Assembly (NCBI GenBank): GCA_964432985.1
Contig: CAYSPT010000024.1
Span: forward strand, 6,724 to 70,723
Reading direction: 5' to 3'
Length of the DNA: 64,000 nt
Origin: CAYSPT01 sp964432985
GTDB lineage: Bacteria > Muiribacteriota > CAYSPT01
The notes beneath the pieces are model-generated. The model did not search any database. It had not been told where the DNA came from and saw only the letters and a list, made by a program, of their open reading frames with translations. The position numbers and the translations under genes were made by a program. Positions 25,645 to 34,769 of this stretch are shown in pieces (within the stretch, counting starts at the first letter, position 1; every line of letters starts with the position of its first letter).

Positions 25645-27642
25645 ATGGAACCTGACAGCAGGCAGGATGGCGCTCACCGGGACCGCCAGCACTTGGTTAC
25701 AGCGTGGACTGTCCGGCCAAGCCGGACAATGAAAATGAGCGTAATCCTGGGATTCGCGGCCATTACGGCCCTGGTTTTCTGGCCGGTGATTACGGACATT
25801 GCCGGTTCCCTGTGCGGGTACCAGGCCGGGGACAACACCCCGATTCTGTGCTTGAGCGAATGGATAGGCTCCGCGCTTACGGGCGGCGGCGCCCTGTTCT
25901 ACTGCCCCCTGTTCAACTATCCTTTCGGGACCAACCTGGGATCGTACGATTCGTGGCTCATGCCGCTGGTCTTCGGGCCGTTCTGGCACAGCGAGCGCTT
26001 CGTGCTCTGCTACAACGTTTCCACCATTCTCTGTTTCATTTTTTCCCTGTGGGCATGCTGGCTTCTGGGACTGGCCGTCACTGGACAGAACCGCTGGGGA
26101 GGCTTTGTTTTCACCGCAGTCTGCAGCCTGAACTCTTTTGTGGGAAGCACCATCTATTTTGACAACAACGGGTATAACCTGCTTTTCGGCTGGATGGCCA
26201 TGTGCGTGCTGGCCGCGCTCAAAGGCGTGCATGCAGAGAAATCATCACGCCGGGCCCTGTGGGCCGCGGCCTCGGGAATGTGCTGGTTTCTCTCTTTTCT
26301 GACCACCGCATATTTCGGCATGATACTCTTCATGGCCGGGTGCGTGATATTTCTGTACGCCCTGATTGCCCGGCCGGTACCGGTTAAAAAGCTCGTTCTC
26401 TTCTCGGTACAGGCAGCCGGGATTTCGATTCTGCTGGCCGGACTTTTCGCGATGATGGTCATCAACTCCCAGCAGGGGGAACTGCTGCTCAAATCAGGAA
26501 CGAAAGCCCGCCAGGACGTCCGTGTTATCGTCAAAGATTTTTTCACAAACAATTCCTACTCGTTCTTCAAGGCGCGCTACCTTCCGTCTTTGAAAAAACA
26601 AACCAAGACCGGGAAACCAGCGCATACGTCGATCATCGAAGTTCTTGGTACCTCGTTTTTCAGCCTGGTTTCCCCCTGGGCACTGGCTAAAAGCAGGAAT
26701 TACTACCTGGGTGTGTTTATCCTGCTGCTGCTCCTGCTGTCACTGAGACCCCGGAGTCCATCTAACACACCGGCCTGGATACTGGGAACATTCTTTTTCT
26801 TTCTGGGCATGGGACCAATGGTCATAGCCGGGAAAGTGCTGCCGTTCTCTCCCTGGGCCCTGGCCACGCTGCTTATCCCCGGTTTCACATTTTTCTCCAT
26901 GCCTTACAAGTTTTTTCTACCTGCTTTCATGTGCTTCGGTGTTATCGGCGCCAGGGCGGCGGCCCAGGGTATTTCCTCACAGAACCGCCTGGTTCGCAGG
27001 CTGGCCATCGTTTTACCCCTACTCATAGTTCTGGACCTGCTTTTCTGGAACTTTTCCTTCCGGTGGAACTCTTACCGGGTAGTCATTCCCGACGCCTACC
27101 GGCAGCTTGGGCAGGAACCGGACCCCGGCGTGCTGTTTGACCTGTACCCATACACGGCGGAACTCGAACTGAAAGACAGGGCACTGCTTTACCGCAACAT
27201 CCACCGGAAGGCCATTCTCGAGCCTATTTCAATCCACGGGCTGCTGTATCCCCATCTTCCCCGCCGCCTGATGATGGGGCTCCTCTCCGAGCGGCTGGCC
27301 GCGACGATACCCGGCAAGGAGTCATCATCGGTGTTGAACCCGGATGCTTACAGGAAAATATTAAAACAATTCGGAATCACTCATATCATGTTCCACCAGA
27401 AGCGGTTTCCGGGATACCTGAGACAGAAAATCGAAAATTTGCTGAGTACCGATTTCGGACCACCGATCCTGGCCACCGACGAACACATGCTGTTTCGGAC
27501 CGGTGTGCATCTCAACGAAGCGCAATTCGCCGCCATGACCACCGGCAGGCAGTGGCAGTTGACACCGGAAGACATGGCCCGGCTGGTGCGCGCTGCCGGT
27601 AGTTATGCAGAATTCGCTGGGGCACTGCTTAAATCGCCATAG
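25645..27642 (+). CDS. Polytopic membrane protein, GT-C/YfhO-like
   Basis: A 665-residue inner-membrane protein with about a dozen hydrophobic segments and a soluble C-terminal part (about residues 480-665). The N-terminal half resembles GT-C-type polyprenol-phosphate-sugar glycosyltransferases: after the first helix comes a periplasmic loop with an acidic GDNTP segment, then NYPFGTNLGSYDSWLMPL. Near the end, FGITHIMFHQKRFPGYLRQK lies in the globular domain. No exact family can be assigned. I start at the ATG at 25645, with AAGGA 9 bases upstream, instead of an in-frame codon at 25555 that would read through the promoter. It opens the plus-strand surface cluster, and the gene at 28960 has the same overall architecture. 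Confidence 0.7.
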   Translation: MEPDSRQDGAHRDRQHLVTAWTVRPSRTMKMSVILGFAAITALVFWPVITDIAGSLCGYQAGDNTPILCLSEWIGSALTGGGALFYCPLFNYPFGTNLGSYDSWLMPLVFGPFWHSERFVLCYNVSTILCFIFSLWACWLLGLAVTGQNRWGGFVFTAVCSLNSFVGSTIYFDNNGYNLLFGWMAMCVLAALKGVHAEKSSRRALWAAASGMCWFLSFLTTAYFGMILFMAGCVIFLYALIARPVPVKKLVLFSVQAAGISILLAGLFAMMVINSQQGELLLKSGTKARQDVRVIVKDFFTNNSYSFFKARYLPSLKKQTKTGKPAHTSIIEVLGTSFFSLVSPWALAKSRNYYLGVFILLLLLLSLRPRSPSNTPAWILGTFFFFLGMGPMVIAGKVLPFSPWALATLLIPGFTFFSMPYKFFLPAFMCFGVIGARAAAQGISSQNRLVRRLAIVLPLLIVLDLLFWNFSFRWNSYRVVIPDAYRQLGQEPDPGVLFDLYPYTAELELKDRALLYRNIHRKAILEPISIHGLLYPHLPRRLMMGLLSERLAATIPGKESSSVLNPDAYRKILKQFGITHIMFHQKRFPGYLRQKIENLLSTDFGPPILATDEHMLFRTGVHLNEAQFAAMTTGRQWQLTPEDMARLVRAAGSYAEFAGALLKSP

Positions 27643-27677
27643 GGTGGCAACGCGCGAAATAAGCCGATTTCGAATCG

Positions 27678-27707
27678 TTGACACTTCTTTAGACGTTACA
27701 TTAGTAT
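27678..27707 (+). promoter_or_regulatory. Sigma-70-type promoter before the UbiU-like gene
   Basis: TTGACA (27678-27683), 18 bases, TAGTAT (27702-27707), followed by the palindrome AGTATATACT. It would give a 5' leader of about 130 bases before the ATG at 27845. Confidence 0.55.
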
Positions 27708-27844
27708 ATACTACTATCAGCTGCTACAGACTGGAGAGCAATCTGGTAAGTTCAACAGCTTCGCCGCGAGTTGCCTGTCGCCGGTCTGATATGAAAGCGT
27801 TTGTTAGCAGCAAGGCAAATGATTTTGAGAAAAAGGGCCTGATA

Positions 27845-28972
27845 ATGAAGATACTGTCTCCCGTCAACTCACCGGAGGAAGTGCCTCCCCTGGTCGAAGC
27901 CGGCGCACGCGAAATCTATTGCGGACTCCTGCTTTCTAAATGGAAAAGCCGCGGGAGAAGCTATCTGTCGTTCAGCAGCGGTGAAGACAACCGAGCCAAT
28001 ATCGAATCGCTCAAAGACCTTAAATATCTCATCGATGCCTGCCACAGTCACGATGTTCCCCTGTTCCTGGCCATTAATGCCACCACCTACTCCGGCTGGC
28101 AGCTGGAGATCATCCGTGAAACCATGCTTCAGATCGACCAATGGGGAATGGACGCTTTCATTATCGCGGACCCGGCCCTGTTCGTTCTGGCACAGTCGAT
28201 ACAACTCGAAGCGGAGCTCCACGTGAGCCTCTTCGGAGCCGTGCTCAATCACCGTACGGCCGAGTTCTACAAGCAGCTCGGGGCATGCCGCTTCGTCTTT
28301 CCCACCCAGCTGACGGTCGGGGAGATTCGTGACATGGTAAGTGTCCTGGGAGACGATTTTATCTACGAGATCATCGGGCTCAACGACGCTTGCCGGTTCC
28401 TGGAAGGATTCTGTCAGTTTCACCACACCTTCGATGAGAACCTTCCTTTCAAGCAGTTTGTTAAGAATGCCAACATCAGGTTCCACGTCCTGGACCAGAT
28501 GAAAAAGCTGCCGCTGAACTGGCAGCGCTCCATAGAGCACAAATCCATCTTCCAGAGCTACCTGTCTTCACCCTGTGATTTTTGTTACCAGATCCAGGGT
28601 TACGATGAGGAAGGACAGGAAGCAACTAATCCAGAGGCATTTACAAATGATTTTCTGGACACCTTCTCCTACTGCAATCTCTGCGGGTTATACGACTTCA
28701 AAAAGATGGGTGTACAAACGGTCAAGGTAGTCGGCCGGTTCAACCCCATCGGCAAGAAAGTCAAGGATGTGAAGATACTCCGGCGGGCCATCGACCGAAC
28801 GGGCTTCGAAGGGATGACTCGCGAGCTGTACCAGATGCTGTGCAAAGAGGATTTTCGCGACACCTTCGGGTTCCCCTGCCGCGAGTTCTGCCTGTATTCA
28901 GTTTCCCGGACACTGACCACCCACGAGCACCGGAGCGGCCCTGATACCTGCCGGGAACCATGCGGACGGTGA
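27845..28972 (+). CDS. Peptidase U32 family protein, UbiU-like
   Basis: A 375-residue cytoplasmic U32 protein. It opens MKILSPVNSPEEVPPLVEAG and has AREIYCGL and, near the end of the barrel, KKMGVQTVKVVGR, all family positions. By eye NDACRFLEGFC (Cys183, Cys190) aligns with the C-x6-C pair of E. coli UbiU (GSLCIMSEGRC), and further Cys pairs at 244/247 and 277/280 could complete a 4Fe-4S site. Known members with such cysteines perform oxygen-independent hydroxylations (UbiUV on ubiquinone precursors; RlhA and TrhP on RNA). The substrate here is unknown. The ATG at 27845 matches the family start; in-frame codons at 27791 and 27605 would add residues without similarity. It overlaps the next gene by 13 bases and sits in a glycosyltransferase cluster. 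Confidence 0.8.
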   Translation: MKILSPVNSPEEVPPLVEAGAREIYCGLLLSKWKSRGRSYLSFSSGEDNRANIESLKDLKYLIDACHSHDVPLFLAINATTYSGWQLEIIRETMLQIDQWGMDAFIIADPALFVLAQSIQLEAELHVSLFGAVLNHRTAEFYKQLGACRFVFPTQLTVGEIRDMVSVLGDDFIYEIIGLNDACRFLEGFCQFHHTFDENLPFKQFVKNANIRFHVLDQMKKLPLNWQRSIEHKSIFQSYLSSPCDFCYQIQGYDEEGQEATNPEAFTNDFLDTFSYCNLCGLYDFKKMGVQTVKVVGRFNPIGKKVKDVKILRRAIDRTGFEGMTRELYQMLCKEDFRDTFGFPCREFCLYSVSRTLTTHEHRSGPDTCREPCGR

Positions 28973-30849
28973 CCGCGTCACAGGTACCAGGTGAAAGCGT
29001 CTCCAGGAGTGCCCGAAACACCTCTGTATTACTGTCACGTACCGCAATCCTGGCAGCTGCGGCAGCTCTTATTTTCCTTCTGGTCGCGGCCCTGGCGCTC
29101 ACCACGCCCGTCACCCTGGACCCGGCCACCCGGATAGTGGGAAACCTTTACACCACCACCACGGATGACCTGGCCGTCAGCCTCTGGCTCTTCTGGTACG
29201 TGAAATCCAACCTGGCCGACATCTTTACCCGGCCGGCGGAGGTCCGGACCACCAACCTGTTCTTCTTTCCGGTAGGATTCGACGCCTACCTGCACGGCGG
29301 GTTTATCAGCGTTTTGTTCGCCTTACCGTATATGCTGCTTACTGACAATCTCACCCTGGTCCGCAACCTCTACATGTGGAGTATCTTTGCCTTCAACGGT
29401 TTTGCTCTCTACCTGCTGCTGCGGGACATGAAAGCGGGCTTTTTTCCTTCGCTGATCGCAGGGGCGGTGTTCGCGTTCAATTCGTGGACCTTCGGTGAAC
29501 TGGCCATGGGAAATTTAGGGCACACCATCATTGGTTTTTTCCCCCTGTTTCTGATATCAGTCCGCTCCATGCTGCAGAGGAGGTCAGTGAGGAAACAGGC
29601 GCTGGCCGGGGGTGCCTGGTTCGCGCTTCTGTTTCTGCCGTACGTTTTCTTCCCGTTTTTTGCAGTCCTGTTCGGAACCCCGCTGGTAATCACCGAGCTG
29701 ATAAAGCAGAAGCGGGCGGTGAGAATCCGTTGTGTGCGGAACATAATGGCACTCTTCCTGGTCGGGATGAGCCTGTCCATGCCCCTGATGTACCCCCATT
29801 TTTCACGCCTGTTTTCCACGGGGCAGGTACACGGGCTGACCCTCGGTTCTCTCTTCACCCTGAAATCGGAACAGAAGCAGACCCTTGGAGAAGACGTGTT
29901 TCAGCACATGGGAGTCGGGACCGAACCGTCCCGTGAAACATGGCAGCAGCCGGGGATGATTCTCCTCCTGGTCCTGCTCGCAGCCATGCCGTTTCTCCCC
30001 GGGAAGAAACGCCGGTTCTGGATCATTTACACCGTGTTCTGGTATCTCCTGGCGATGGGTCCCTACCTCCACCTGTCGCCATCGATCAAGGTACCGCTTC
30101 CGTACCTGCTTCTTTACCGGGTAATCCCATTCTTTCCAAGGATCATATGGCCCAAGAGGTTCATGGCCCTGTTTTTCATATCGGCCTGCGTGGTTATCGG
30201 ACTCGCCCTCGACTCGCTCTGTGTGAAACTTAGAACACGGGGCGCCGGCCGGCGAAAGACCGCCGTGCTGATGACAGGGCTGCTGCTGGTTGTTATCGCC
30301 GCCTCTTACCCTGCCCTGTGCAGGAGGCTTCCACTGATGCACACCACCGATGTGCCTGAGTTCTTCCGGGAACTGGGAAAAAAAGAAGAGGGAGCGGTCA
30401 TCGACCTCCCATCAGACATACCGGCCACCGCCGCAATGGGGGCCTGGTATCAGACCATCCACGGAAAGCCCATGCTCACCGGGCCGGGAATGAATTTCCC
30501 CCAGCAGCTGCCTCAACAGTTCAGGTCGATGATGCAGGAAAACAGCTTCTTGACATTTATCAACATGCTGCCGGAAAAACCGCTCGATCCGGAAATCATC
30601 AATCCGGCAGACCTCCAGTGGGTAAAAGAGGCCGGATTCACGCACATTACGCTGCACTTGCCTTTTTTCGCCATGAAGAGCCACTCGCTCAACACTTATT
30701 ATATGCGGGGGAACCCGAAAAGCATGGGGGTGCGCGGCCGGGGCAGTTTGCTGCGTTGTACCAACACGCTGACCGGGCTGTTCGGACCTCCGGTTTTCCG
30801 GGATGACCTGATTGTCGTTTTTGACATCACCGGAGAAAAGAAACCCTAG
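28960..30849 (+). CDS. Polytopic membrane protein, GT-C-like (second in cluster)
   Basis: A 629-residue protein with an N-terminal cytoplasmic stretch of about 25 residues, roughly a dozen transmembrane segments and a C-terminal soluble domain (about 465-629). After the first helix a periplasmic loop contains TTTDDLAVSLWLFWYVKSN and FFPVGFDAYLHGG, the region where GT-C enzymes keep their acidic catalytic residues. Later blocks include FPRIIWPKRFMALFF and a periplasmic VIDLPSDIPAT segment that recalls polyprenyl-sugar-dependent transferases. It overlaps the UbiU-like gene by 13 bases (different frame) and therefore is probably translated with it. Only a weak ribosome binding site is seen. The specific sugar or acceptor cannot be read. 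Confidence 0.7.
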   Translation: MRTVTASQVPGESVSRSARNTSVLLSRTAILAAAAALIFLLVAALALTTPVTLDPATRIVGNLYTTTTDDLAVSLWLFWYVKSNLADIFTRPAEVRTTNLFFFPVGFDAYLHGGFISVLFALPYMLLTDNLTLVRNLYMWSIFAFNGFALYLLLRDMKAGFFPSLIAGAVFAFNSWTFGELAMGNLGHTIIGFFPLFLISVRSMLQRRSVRKQALAGGAWFALLFLPYVFFPFFAVLFGTPLVITELIKQKRAVRIRCVRNIMALFLVGMSLSMPLMYPHFSRLFSTGQVHGLTLGSLFTLKSEQKQTLGEDVFQHMGVGTEPSRETWQQPGMILLLVLLAAMPFLPGKKRRFWIIYTVFWYLLAMGPYLHLSPSIKVPLPYLLLYRVIPFFPRIIWPKRFMALFFISACVVIGLALDSLCVKLRTRGAGRRKTAVLMTGLLLVVIAASYPALCRRLPLMHTTDVPEFFRELGKKEEGAVIDLPSDIPATAAMGAWYQTIHGKPMLTGPGMNFPQQLPQQFRSMMQENSFLTFINMLPEKPLDPEIINPADLQWVKEAGFTHITLHLPFFAMKSHSLNTYYMRGNPKSMGVRGRGSLLRCTNTLTGLFGPPVFRDDLIVVFDITGEKKP

Positions 30850-30879
30850 AATGCAATTTACTTTGCTAGCGTGCCTGTA

Positions 30880-30926
30880 GGACATGATCCAGTAACAGTG
30901 TCAAACAATCCCGCCCTCAAACAGGA
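30880..30926 (+). repeat. Dispersed intergenic repeat, copy 2
   Basis: GGACATGATCCAGTAACAGT, then GTCAAACAATCCCGCCCTCA and a short tail ACAGGA. About 80 percent of positions agree by eye with the copy at 3912-3958, and similarity continues for some 25 bases downstream (GTAGAAAGGATGG). Confidence 0.7.
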
Positions 30927-31000
30927 TGAGTAGAAAGGATGGACGATTGACAACCGGTATTGTTGCACTTTAAAATAAGCGAAAATGAAAAGAGTTAATA

Positions 31001-31792
31001 GTGGAAAAGGCAGTACTCGTTAACAACCTGGAAGCACTCAGCCACCTGGAGGATACCCACCAGCGCCTTTATTTCGGCAACGAATTCTGCGAGCGGTTGA
31101 TTCCCTCTCCTGATGACACGCTGAAAGCGTTCGCGGCGGCACGTGAGCGGGGGAAAGAAATAACGCTCATCACTCCATATATCTTCGAAAAGGGGCTGAG
31201 CACGCTGGAACGTCTCCTGGACCGGCTGGAAAAGGAGCACCCCGCACTGGAAGTGGTGTTCAACGACTGGGGAGTGCTTGCCATGCTTAAGGACAGGTTC
31301 CAACCGGTGCTGGGAAGGCTCATCAACCGTCAGACCCGCGGCCCACGTATCAAGCACCACATGGAATTACTCAACCAGGAGGACGCCGTCCATTACCAGA
31401 GGTGCATCGCGGACCACGAGTTTTTCACATCTTTTCTGTGCAACTCGGGAGTGACCAGGATAGAACTGGACAACCTGCTGCACGGGATAGACTACACCAG
31501 TTCTCTGCCTGCATCGCTGTACGTTCCCTACGGGTATGTGACCACCACCAGGTTCTGCCTGGCCATCCTCAATGAGCGGCTGGACAATCCTGAAGACAAA
31601 GTGCTTCTGCGCCAGTTGCAGCCATGCTCTCGGGAGTGTCTGGACAAAGTTTTTCACCTGCAGTCGGACAGGATGCCCGTTCCCCTCTATGTTCGCGGAA
31701 CATCGGAATTTTTCAGAAACGAACACCTGCCGGAAAACGTGGGGAGACTAAACATCGACCGTATTGTGATAGAACCGGAGGTTCCCTATTGA
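31001..31792 (+). CDS. UbiV-like U32-family protein (predicted Fe-S)
   Basis: A 263-residue cytoplasmic protein with no named domain obvious at first sight. By eye its start aligns with E. coli UbiV: LYFGNEFCERL matches VIYLGEAVCSKRR, and GKEITLITPYIF matches GKQIVLSTLALV. Cys30, Cys186, Cys209 and Cys213 (RFC ... PCSREC) then correspond to the four UbiV ligands Cys39, Cys180, Cys193 and Cys197, with a longer spacing between the second and third. UbiV works as a heterodimer with UbiU in anaerobic hydroxylation. It starts with a GTG at 31001. A UbiU-like partner lies two genes upstream. The end of the gene carries a 21-bp repeat that also holds the start of the next gene. The call rests on a hand alignment of short blocks. 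Confidence 0.55.
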   Translation: MEKAVLVNNLEALSHLEDTHQRLYFGNEFCERLIPSPDDTLKAFAAARERGKEITLITPYIFEKGLSTLERLLDRLEKEHPALEVVFNDWGVLAMLKDRFQPVLGRLINRQTRGPRIKHHMELLNQEDAVHYQRCIADHEFFTSFLCNSGVTRIELDNLLHGIDYTSSLPASLYVPYGYVTTTRFCLAILNERLDNPEDKVLLRQLQPCSRECLDKVFHLQSDRMPVPLYVRGTSEFFRNEHLPENVGRLNIDRIVIEPEVPY

Positions 31793-31864
31793 GCCCCAAA
31801 GGTCCCTTATTGAGCTCGCCCGGTAAACCAATAAGCCCAAACGGTCCCCTATTGAGCCTACACA
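31781..31864 (+). repeat. 21-bp tandem repeat across a stop/start junction
   Basis: Four units of the type GGTCCCCTATTGAGC plus six variable bases, at 31781, 31802, 31823 and 31844. The first unit contains the stop of the UbiV-like gene and the TTG start of the GT2 gene; the others encode a seven-residue repeat (SPKGPLL, SSPGKPI, SPNGPLL, SLHRDLP) at the GT2 N terminus. Confidence 0.9.
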
Positions 31865-32919
31865 GGGACCTTCCCGCAGAAACAGAGCTTCCGCTCGTAT
31901 CGGTGGTCATACCGGTCAAAGACCGGCTCAAGGAGTTGCGGCAGTGCCTGGAAGCGCTGGATGCCAACCCTTACGAAAAACGAGAAATCATTGTCGTGGA
32001 CGATGCCTCCGCGGTCCCCCTGCAACAGGAAATGTTGGGAGTAGCTTGCCGCATTATCCGGTTTGACGAGCAGCAAGGTCCGGCGGTAGCCCGGAACACG
32101 GGCGCCCGGGAAGCCGCGGGCAGCGTGATCGTTTTTCTGGATTCGGACTGCCTGCTCAACCCCGACGCCCTGGAACGTATCGGCCGGCACATGACTGCCC
32201 ACCCTGAAACAGCCGCCGTCAACGGAATTTACGTGACACCGCCGAATACAGAAAATACCCCGTCCAGGTTTGCCGCCCTGGAGATGAACTACTGTTTTTT
32301 CAACCCGCCGCCGACGGTGTTCACCGCTCTGTGCGCGATTAGAAAAGAGGTATTTCTCACGGCTGGCGGCTTCGACGAGTCGCTGTCCACCCCGTTTGCC
32401 GATGATGTGCTCTTCGGGTGGCAGCTGAAAGAGCTGGGGTACCGCACTGATTTTGATTATGATTTGCGAGCCCTGCACCTGAAGCGTTACACCTTCATGT
32501 CTTACCTGCAGAACTCCTTCGAGCACCACGCCGTTATCACCGCCATGTACCTGAAACAGCTGGTTCGCCCGGGCAGCAAGGAAAGCGGTCCGGGCAGCAG
32601 CCCGAACATCGCGCCGCCGCTGGTTTCATCCCGCCGGCCGCTGAACCTGGCAATCTTTTCGGCCGCCGCTCTCTGGGCGGTTATCGAGATTCTCTGCTCC
32701 CTGTGCGGCTGCAGCCGTAAGCTTCCACGGTTCGTCCCCTGGCTTCTCCTGGGGGCGCTGATGGCCAACAACGCCCGTTTGTGCGCCTACCTGGCCCGAG
32801 AAATGGGACCGGTTGCCGCCCTGGCGGCCGTCCCGGTGCTGCTGGCTGATATCGCCGCTTCATCCGCAGGGGTGGCGGCGGGACTGCTGCGTGCTGCGGA
32901 GATGGAGGAGCAGATGTGA
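31789..32919 (+). CDS. Family 2 glycosyltransferase with C-terminal membrane helices
   Basis: A GT-A-fold glycosyltransferase of 376 residues. The catalytic domain shows LVSVVIPVKDRLKEL, IIVVDDAS (about 67-74), GPAVARNTGAREA, the metal-binding FLDSD (about 116-120) and, for acceptor and base, GGFDESL and FADDVLFGWQLKELG. From about residue 265 on two or three transmembrane segments anchor it to the inner membrane. The best start is a TTG at 31789: GGAGG lies seven bases upstream, and it overlaps the previous stop (TATTGA). The first 28 residues are the product of a 21-bp repeat. It is followed by the TMTC-like gene with a GTGA overlap, so the three genes from 31001 form one translational unit. 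Confidence 0.88.
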   Translation: MSPKGPLLSSPGKPISPNGPLLSLHRDLPAETELPLVSVVIPVKDRLKELRQCLEALDANPYEKREIIVVDDASAVPLQQEMLGVACRIIRFDEQQGPAVARNTGAREAAGSVIVFLDSDCLLNPDALERIGRHMTAHPETAAVNGIYVTPPNTENTPSRFAALEMNYCFFNPPPTVFTALCAIRKEVFLTAGGFDESLSTPFADDVLFGWQLKELGYRTDFDYDLRALHLKRYTFMSYLQNSFEHHAVITAMYLKQLVRPGSKESGPGSSPNIAPPLVSSRRPLNLAIFSAAALWAVIEILCSLCGCSRKLPRFVPWLLLGALMANNARLCAYLAREMGPVAALAAVPVLLADIAASSAGVAAGLLRAAEMEEQM

Positions 32920-34769
32920 CGGTAGATCGGAAACGTTTCGGGTTTCCCGGAATCCTGGCAGCCGTCCTGGTTATCGCCGCTGCGGCATACGCGCCTTCAC
33001 TGAACAACGGGTTCGTGTACGATGACCTCTCGGTGCTGAAAGACAACATCTGCCTGGGAGATCCGGCCCGGCTCCCCTCTCTTTTCACCAGGGAGTACTT
33101 CGCCGCTTTCTCGGAGTACACCTACCGCCCGGTCTGCTCATTGAGCTACTGGGTGGATGCGTGGCTGTGGAAAGGCCGGCCCGCCGGATATCACGTGACC
33201 AGCCTTCTGCTTCACCTGGCCACGGCAGCGGGTCTGTACTGGCTGGCCCTTTGCCTGGGCGGCACGAAGCGCACCGCTTTTCTGGCGGCATCTGTGTTCG
33301 CACTACACCCGGTTTTTTCCGAAGCAGTGTACTGCTCGGCCTTCCGTGAAGACATCCTGGCTGCCCTGGCTTCGGTGCTGCTATTAGCCGTGGTGTTTTC
33401 ACCGGGAAAACAGCTGGGTGGTAAGCGGAGAATACTCCTGGCCGGCTGGCTGTTCGTGGTGGGAATTTTGTCCAAGGAGTCTGCCGCCGCGCTGTTCCCG
33501 GTGCTCATTTTCAGCGTGTTGATACCGTGCCCCAAAGAGCACCACGACACACGAAAAACCCGCCTGTGGGCAACTGTCCTCATCCTGGTGCTCACCATGG
33601 TTTATTCCTGGCTGCGCTTTTCTTACATGAGGCACCCTCAGGACGCCCTGAACGAGTTTCACGGTGGGGGGATTATGACCAACATGGTGAATGCGCCTCG
33701 GACCTATTTCATGGCCCTGGGCGTATTTTTGCTGCCCTTCAAACTGGCTCCCGACCATCCCGTCGCCTTCTGGAACGAAAGCCATCTCTGGGCCGCCGGA
33801 CTTCTGATGCTGGCACTGGTAGCGGCAGCGGCGGCGGCCATCGCATGGGCCAGGAAGCGCTTCCTTTTCTGCTTCAGCACACTGGCATTCCTCGTCACCT
33901 ACTCCATCACCGCCAACTGGATACCCATTCCCCAGTTCTTCGCGGAACGATACTGCTACCTGCCCGGCATGTTTCTCTGCCTGGCGGCAGCGTACCTGCT
34001 GGACGGTCTCCTCACAGCCGCCGGGAATGCAAAATGGAAGTTGAAGTGGGTTCCACAAACAGCCGCCGTGATGCTGATTGCCGCACTATTCACCTGGTAC
34101 GTCTACTCGACCAGGACCCTGGGCTCTGCGTGGGCCAGCGAATTCAATCTCTGGAAGCACACGCTGGACACCATGCCGGACAGCTCTCTGGCCCGGGAGC
34201 ACCTGGGAGCGTGGTGGATGGAAAAAGGCCAGTTAGAGAAAGCAAGAGAGCTGTTCACCGAAGCACTCCGGCGCAATCAGACAAATCCCGAACCGCTGGC
34301 CAACATGGTGTCTCTGCTCATCCAGTCAGGAGAGTATTCACAAGCCGCCACGCTCATCAATGACGGGCTCGACCGGTTTTCAGAAACCGGTATTTTCCAG
34401 CAGAAGGCGGGGATTCTATCCTCTCTCAGAGGACACTCGTCCCTCACCACCGGATGGTTCAAAAAAGCCATCGAAGCCAATCCCTCAGTCACACGTCCGT
34501 ACCTGTTCCTGGGACGGCACTACCTGGGGTACGTGAAGTTCCAACAGGCTGGGGACAGCGCCGCCGAATACCGCAAACGCGCACCGGGGGATCCGGAAGG
34601 AGTCGTCCTGGAAGCACAAATAGCCGAAGCGGCCGGGGACCTGAAGCGTGCCGCCGGACTCTACCGGTTCCTTACTGAGAGACTGCCGGAAAACCAAATG
34701 ATGCAGCACCAGCTGGAACGTACCGAGCGGCTGCAGCGCCTACATTTGCCACCGTCGGAGAGACCGTAA
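32916..34769 (+). CDS. TMTC-like membrane protein with TPR domain
   Basis: A 617-residue protein with about ten transmembrane helices (residues 10-410) and a C-terminal TPR region (about 425-605). It has the hallmarks of bacterial TMTC-like/GT-C proteins: NNGFVYDD with the acidic pair in the first periplasmic loop, EYTYRPVCSLSYWVDAWLW, ALHPVFSEAVYC, GILSKESAAALFPVL and FFAERYCYLPGMFLCLA. Eukaryotic TMTC proteins are O-mannosyltransferases; a protein or lipid glycosylation role here is inference. The start GTG at 32916 overlaps the GT2 stop (GTGA) with GGAGG 7 bases upstream. Its end overlaps the convergent DHH gene by 30 bases. Confidence 0.82.
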   Translation: MTVDRKRFGFPGILAAVLVIAAAAYAPSLNNGFVYDDLSVLKDNICLGDPARLPSLFTREYFAAFSEYTYRPVCSLSYWVDAWLWKGRPAGYHVTSLLLHLATAAGLYWLALCLGGTKRTAFLAASVFALHPVFSEAVYCSAFREDILAALASVLLLAVVFSPGKQLGGKRRILLAGWLFVVGILSKESAAALFPVLIFSVLIPCPKEHHDTRKTRLWATVLILVLTMVYSWLRFSYMRHPQDALNEFHGGGIMTNMVNAPRTYFMALGVFLLPFKLAPDHPVAFWNESHLWAAGLLMLALVAAAAAAIAWARKRFLFCFSTLAFLVTYSITANWIPIPQFFAERYCYLPGMFLCLAAAYLLDGLLTAAGNAKWKLKWVPQTAAVMLIAALFTWYVYSTRTLGSAWASEFNLWKHTLDTMPDSSLAREHLGAWWMEKGQLEKARELFTEALRRNQTNPEPLANMVSLLIQSGEYSQAATLINDGLDRFSETGIFQQKAGILSSLRGHSSLTTGWFKKAIEANPSVTRPYLFLGRHYLGYVKFQQAGDSAAEYRKRAPGDPEGVVLEAQIAEAAGDLKRAAGLYRFLTERLPENQMMQHQLERTERLQRLHLPPSERP

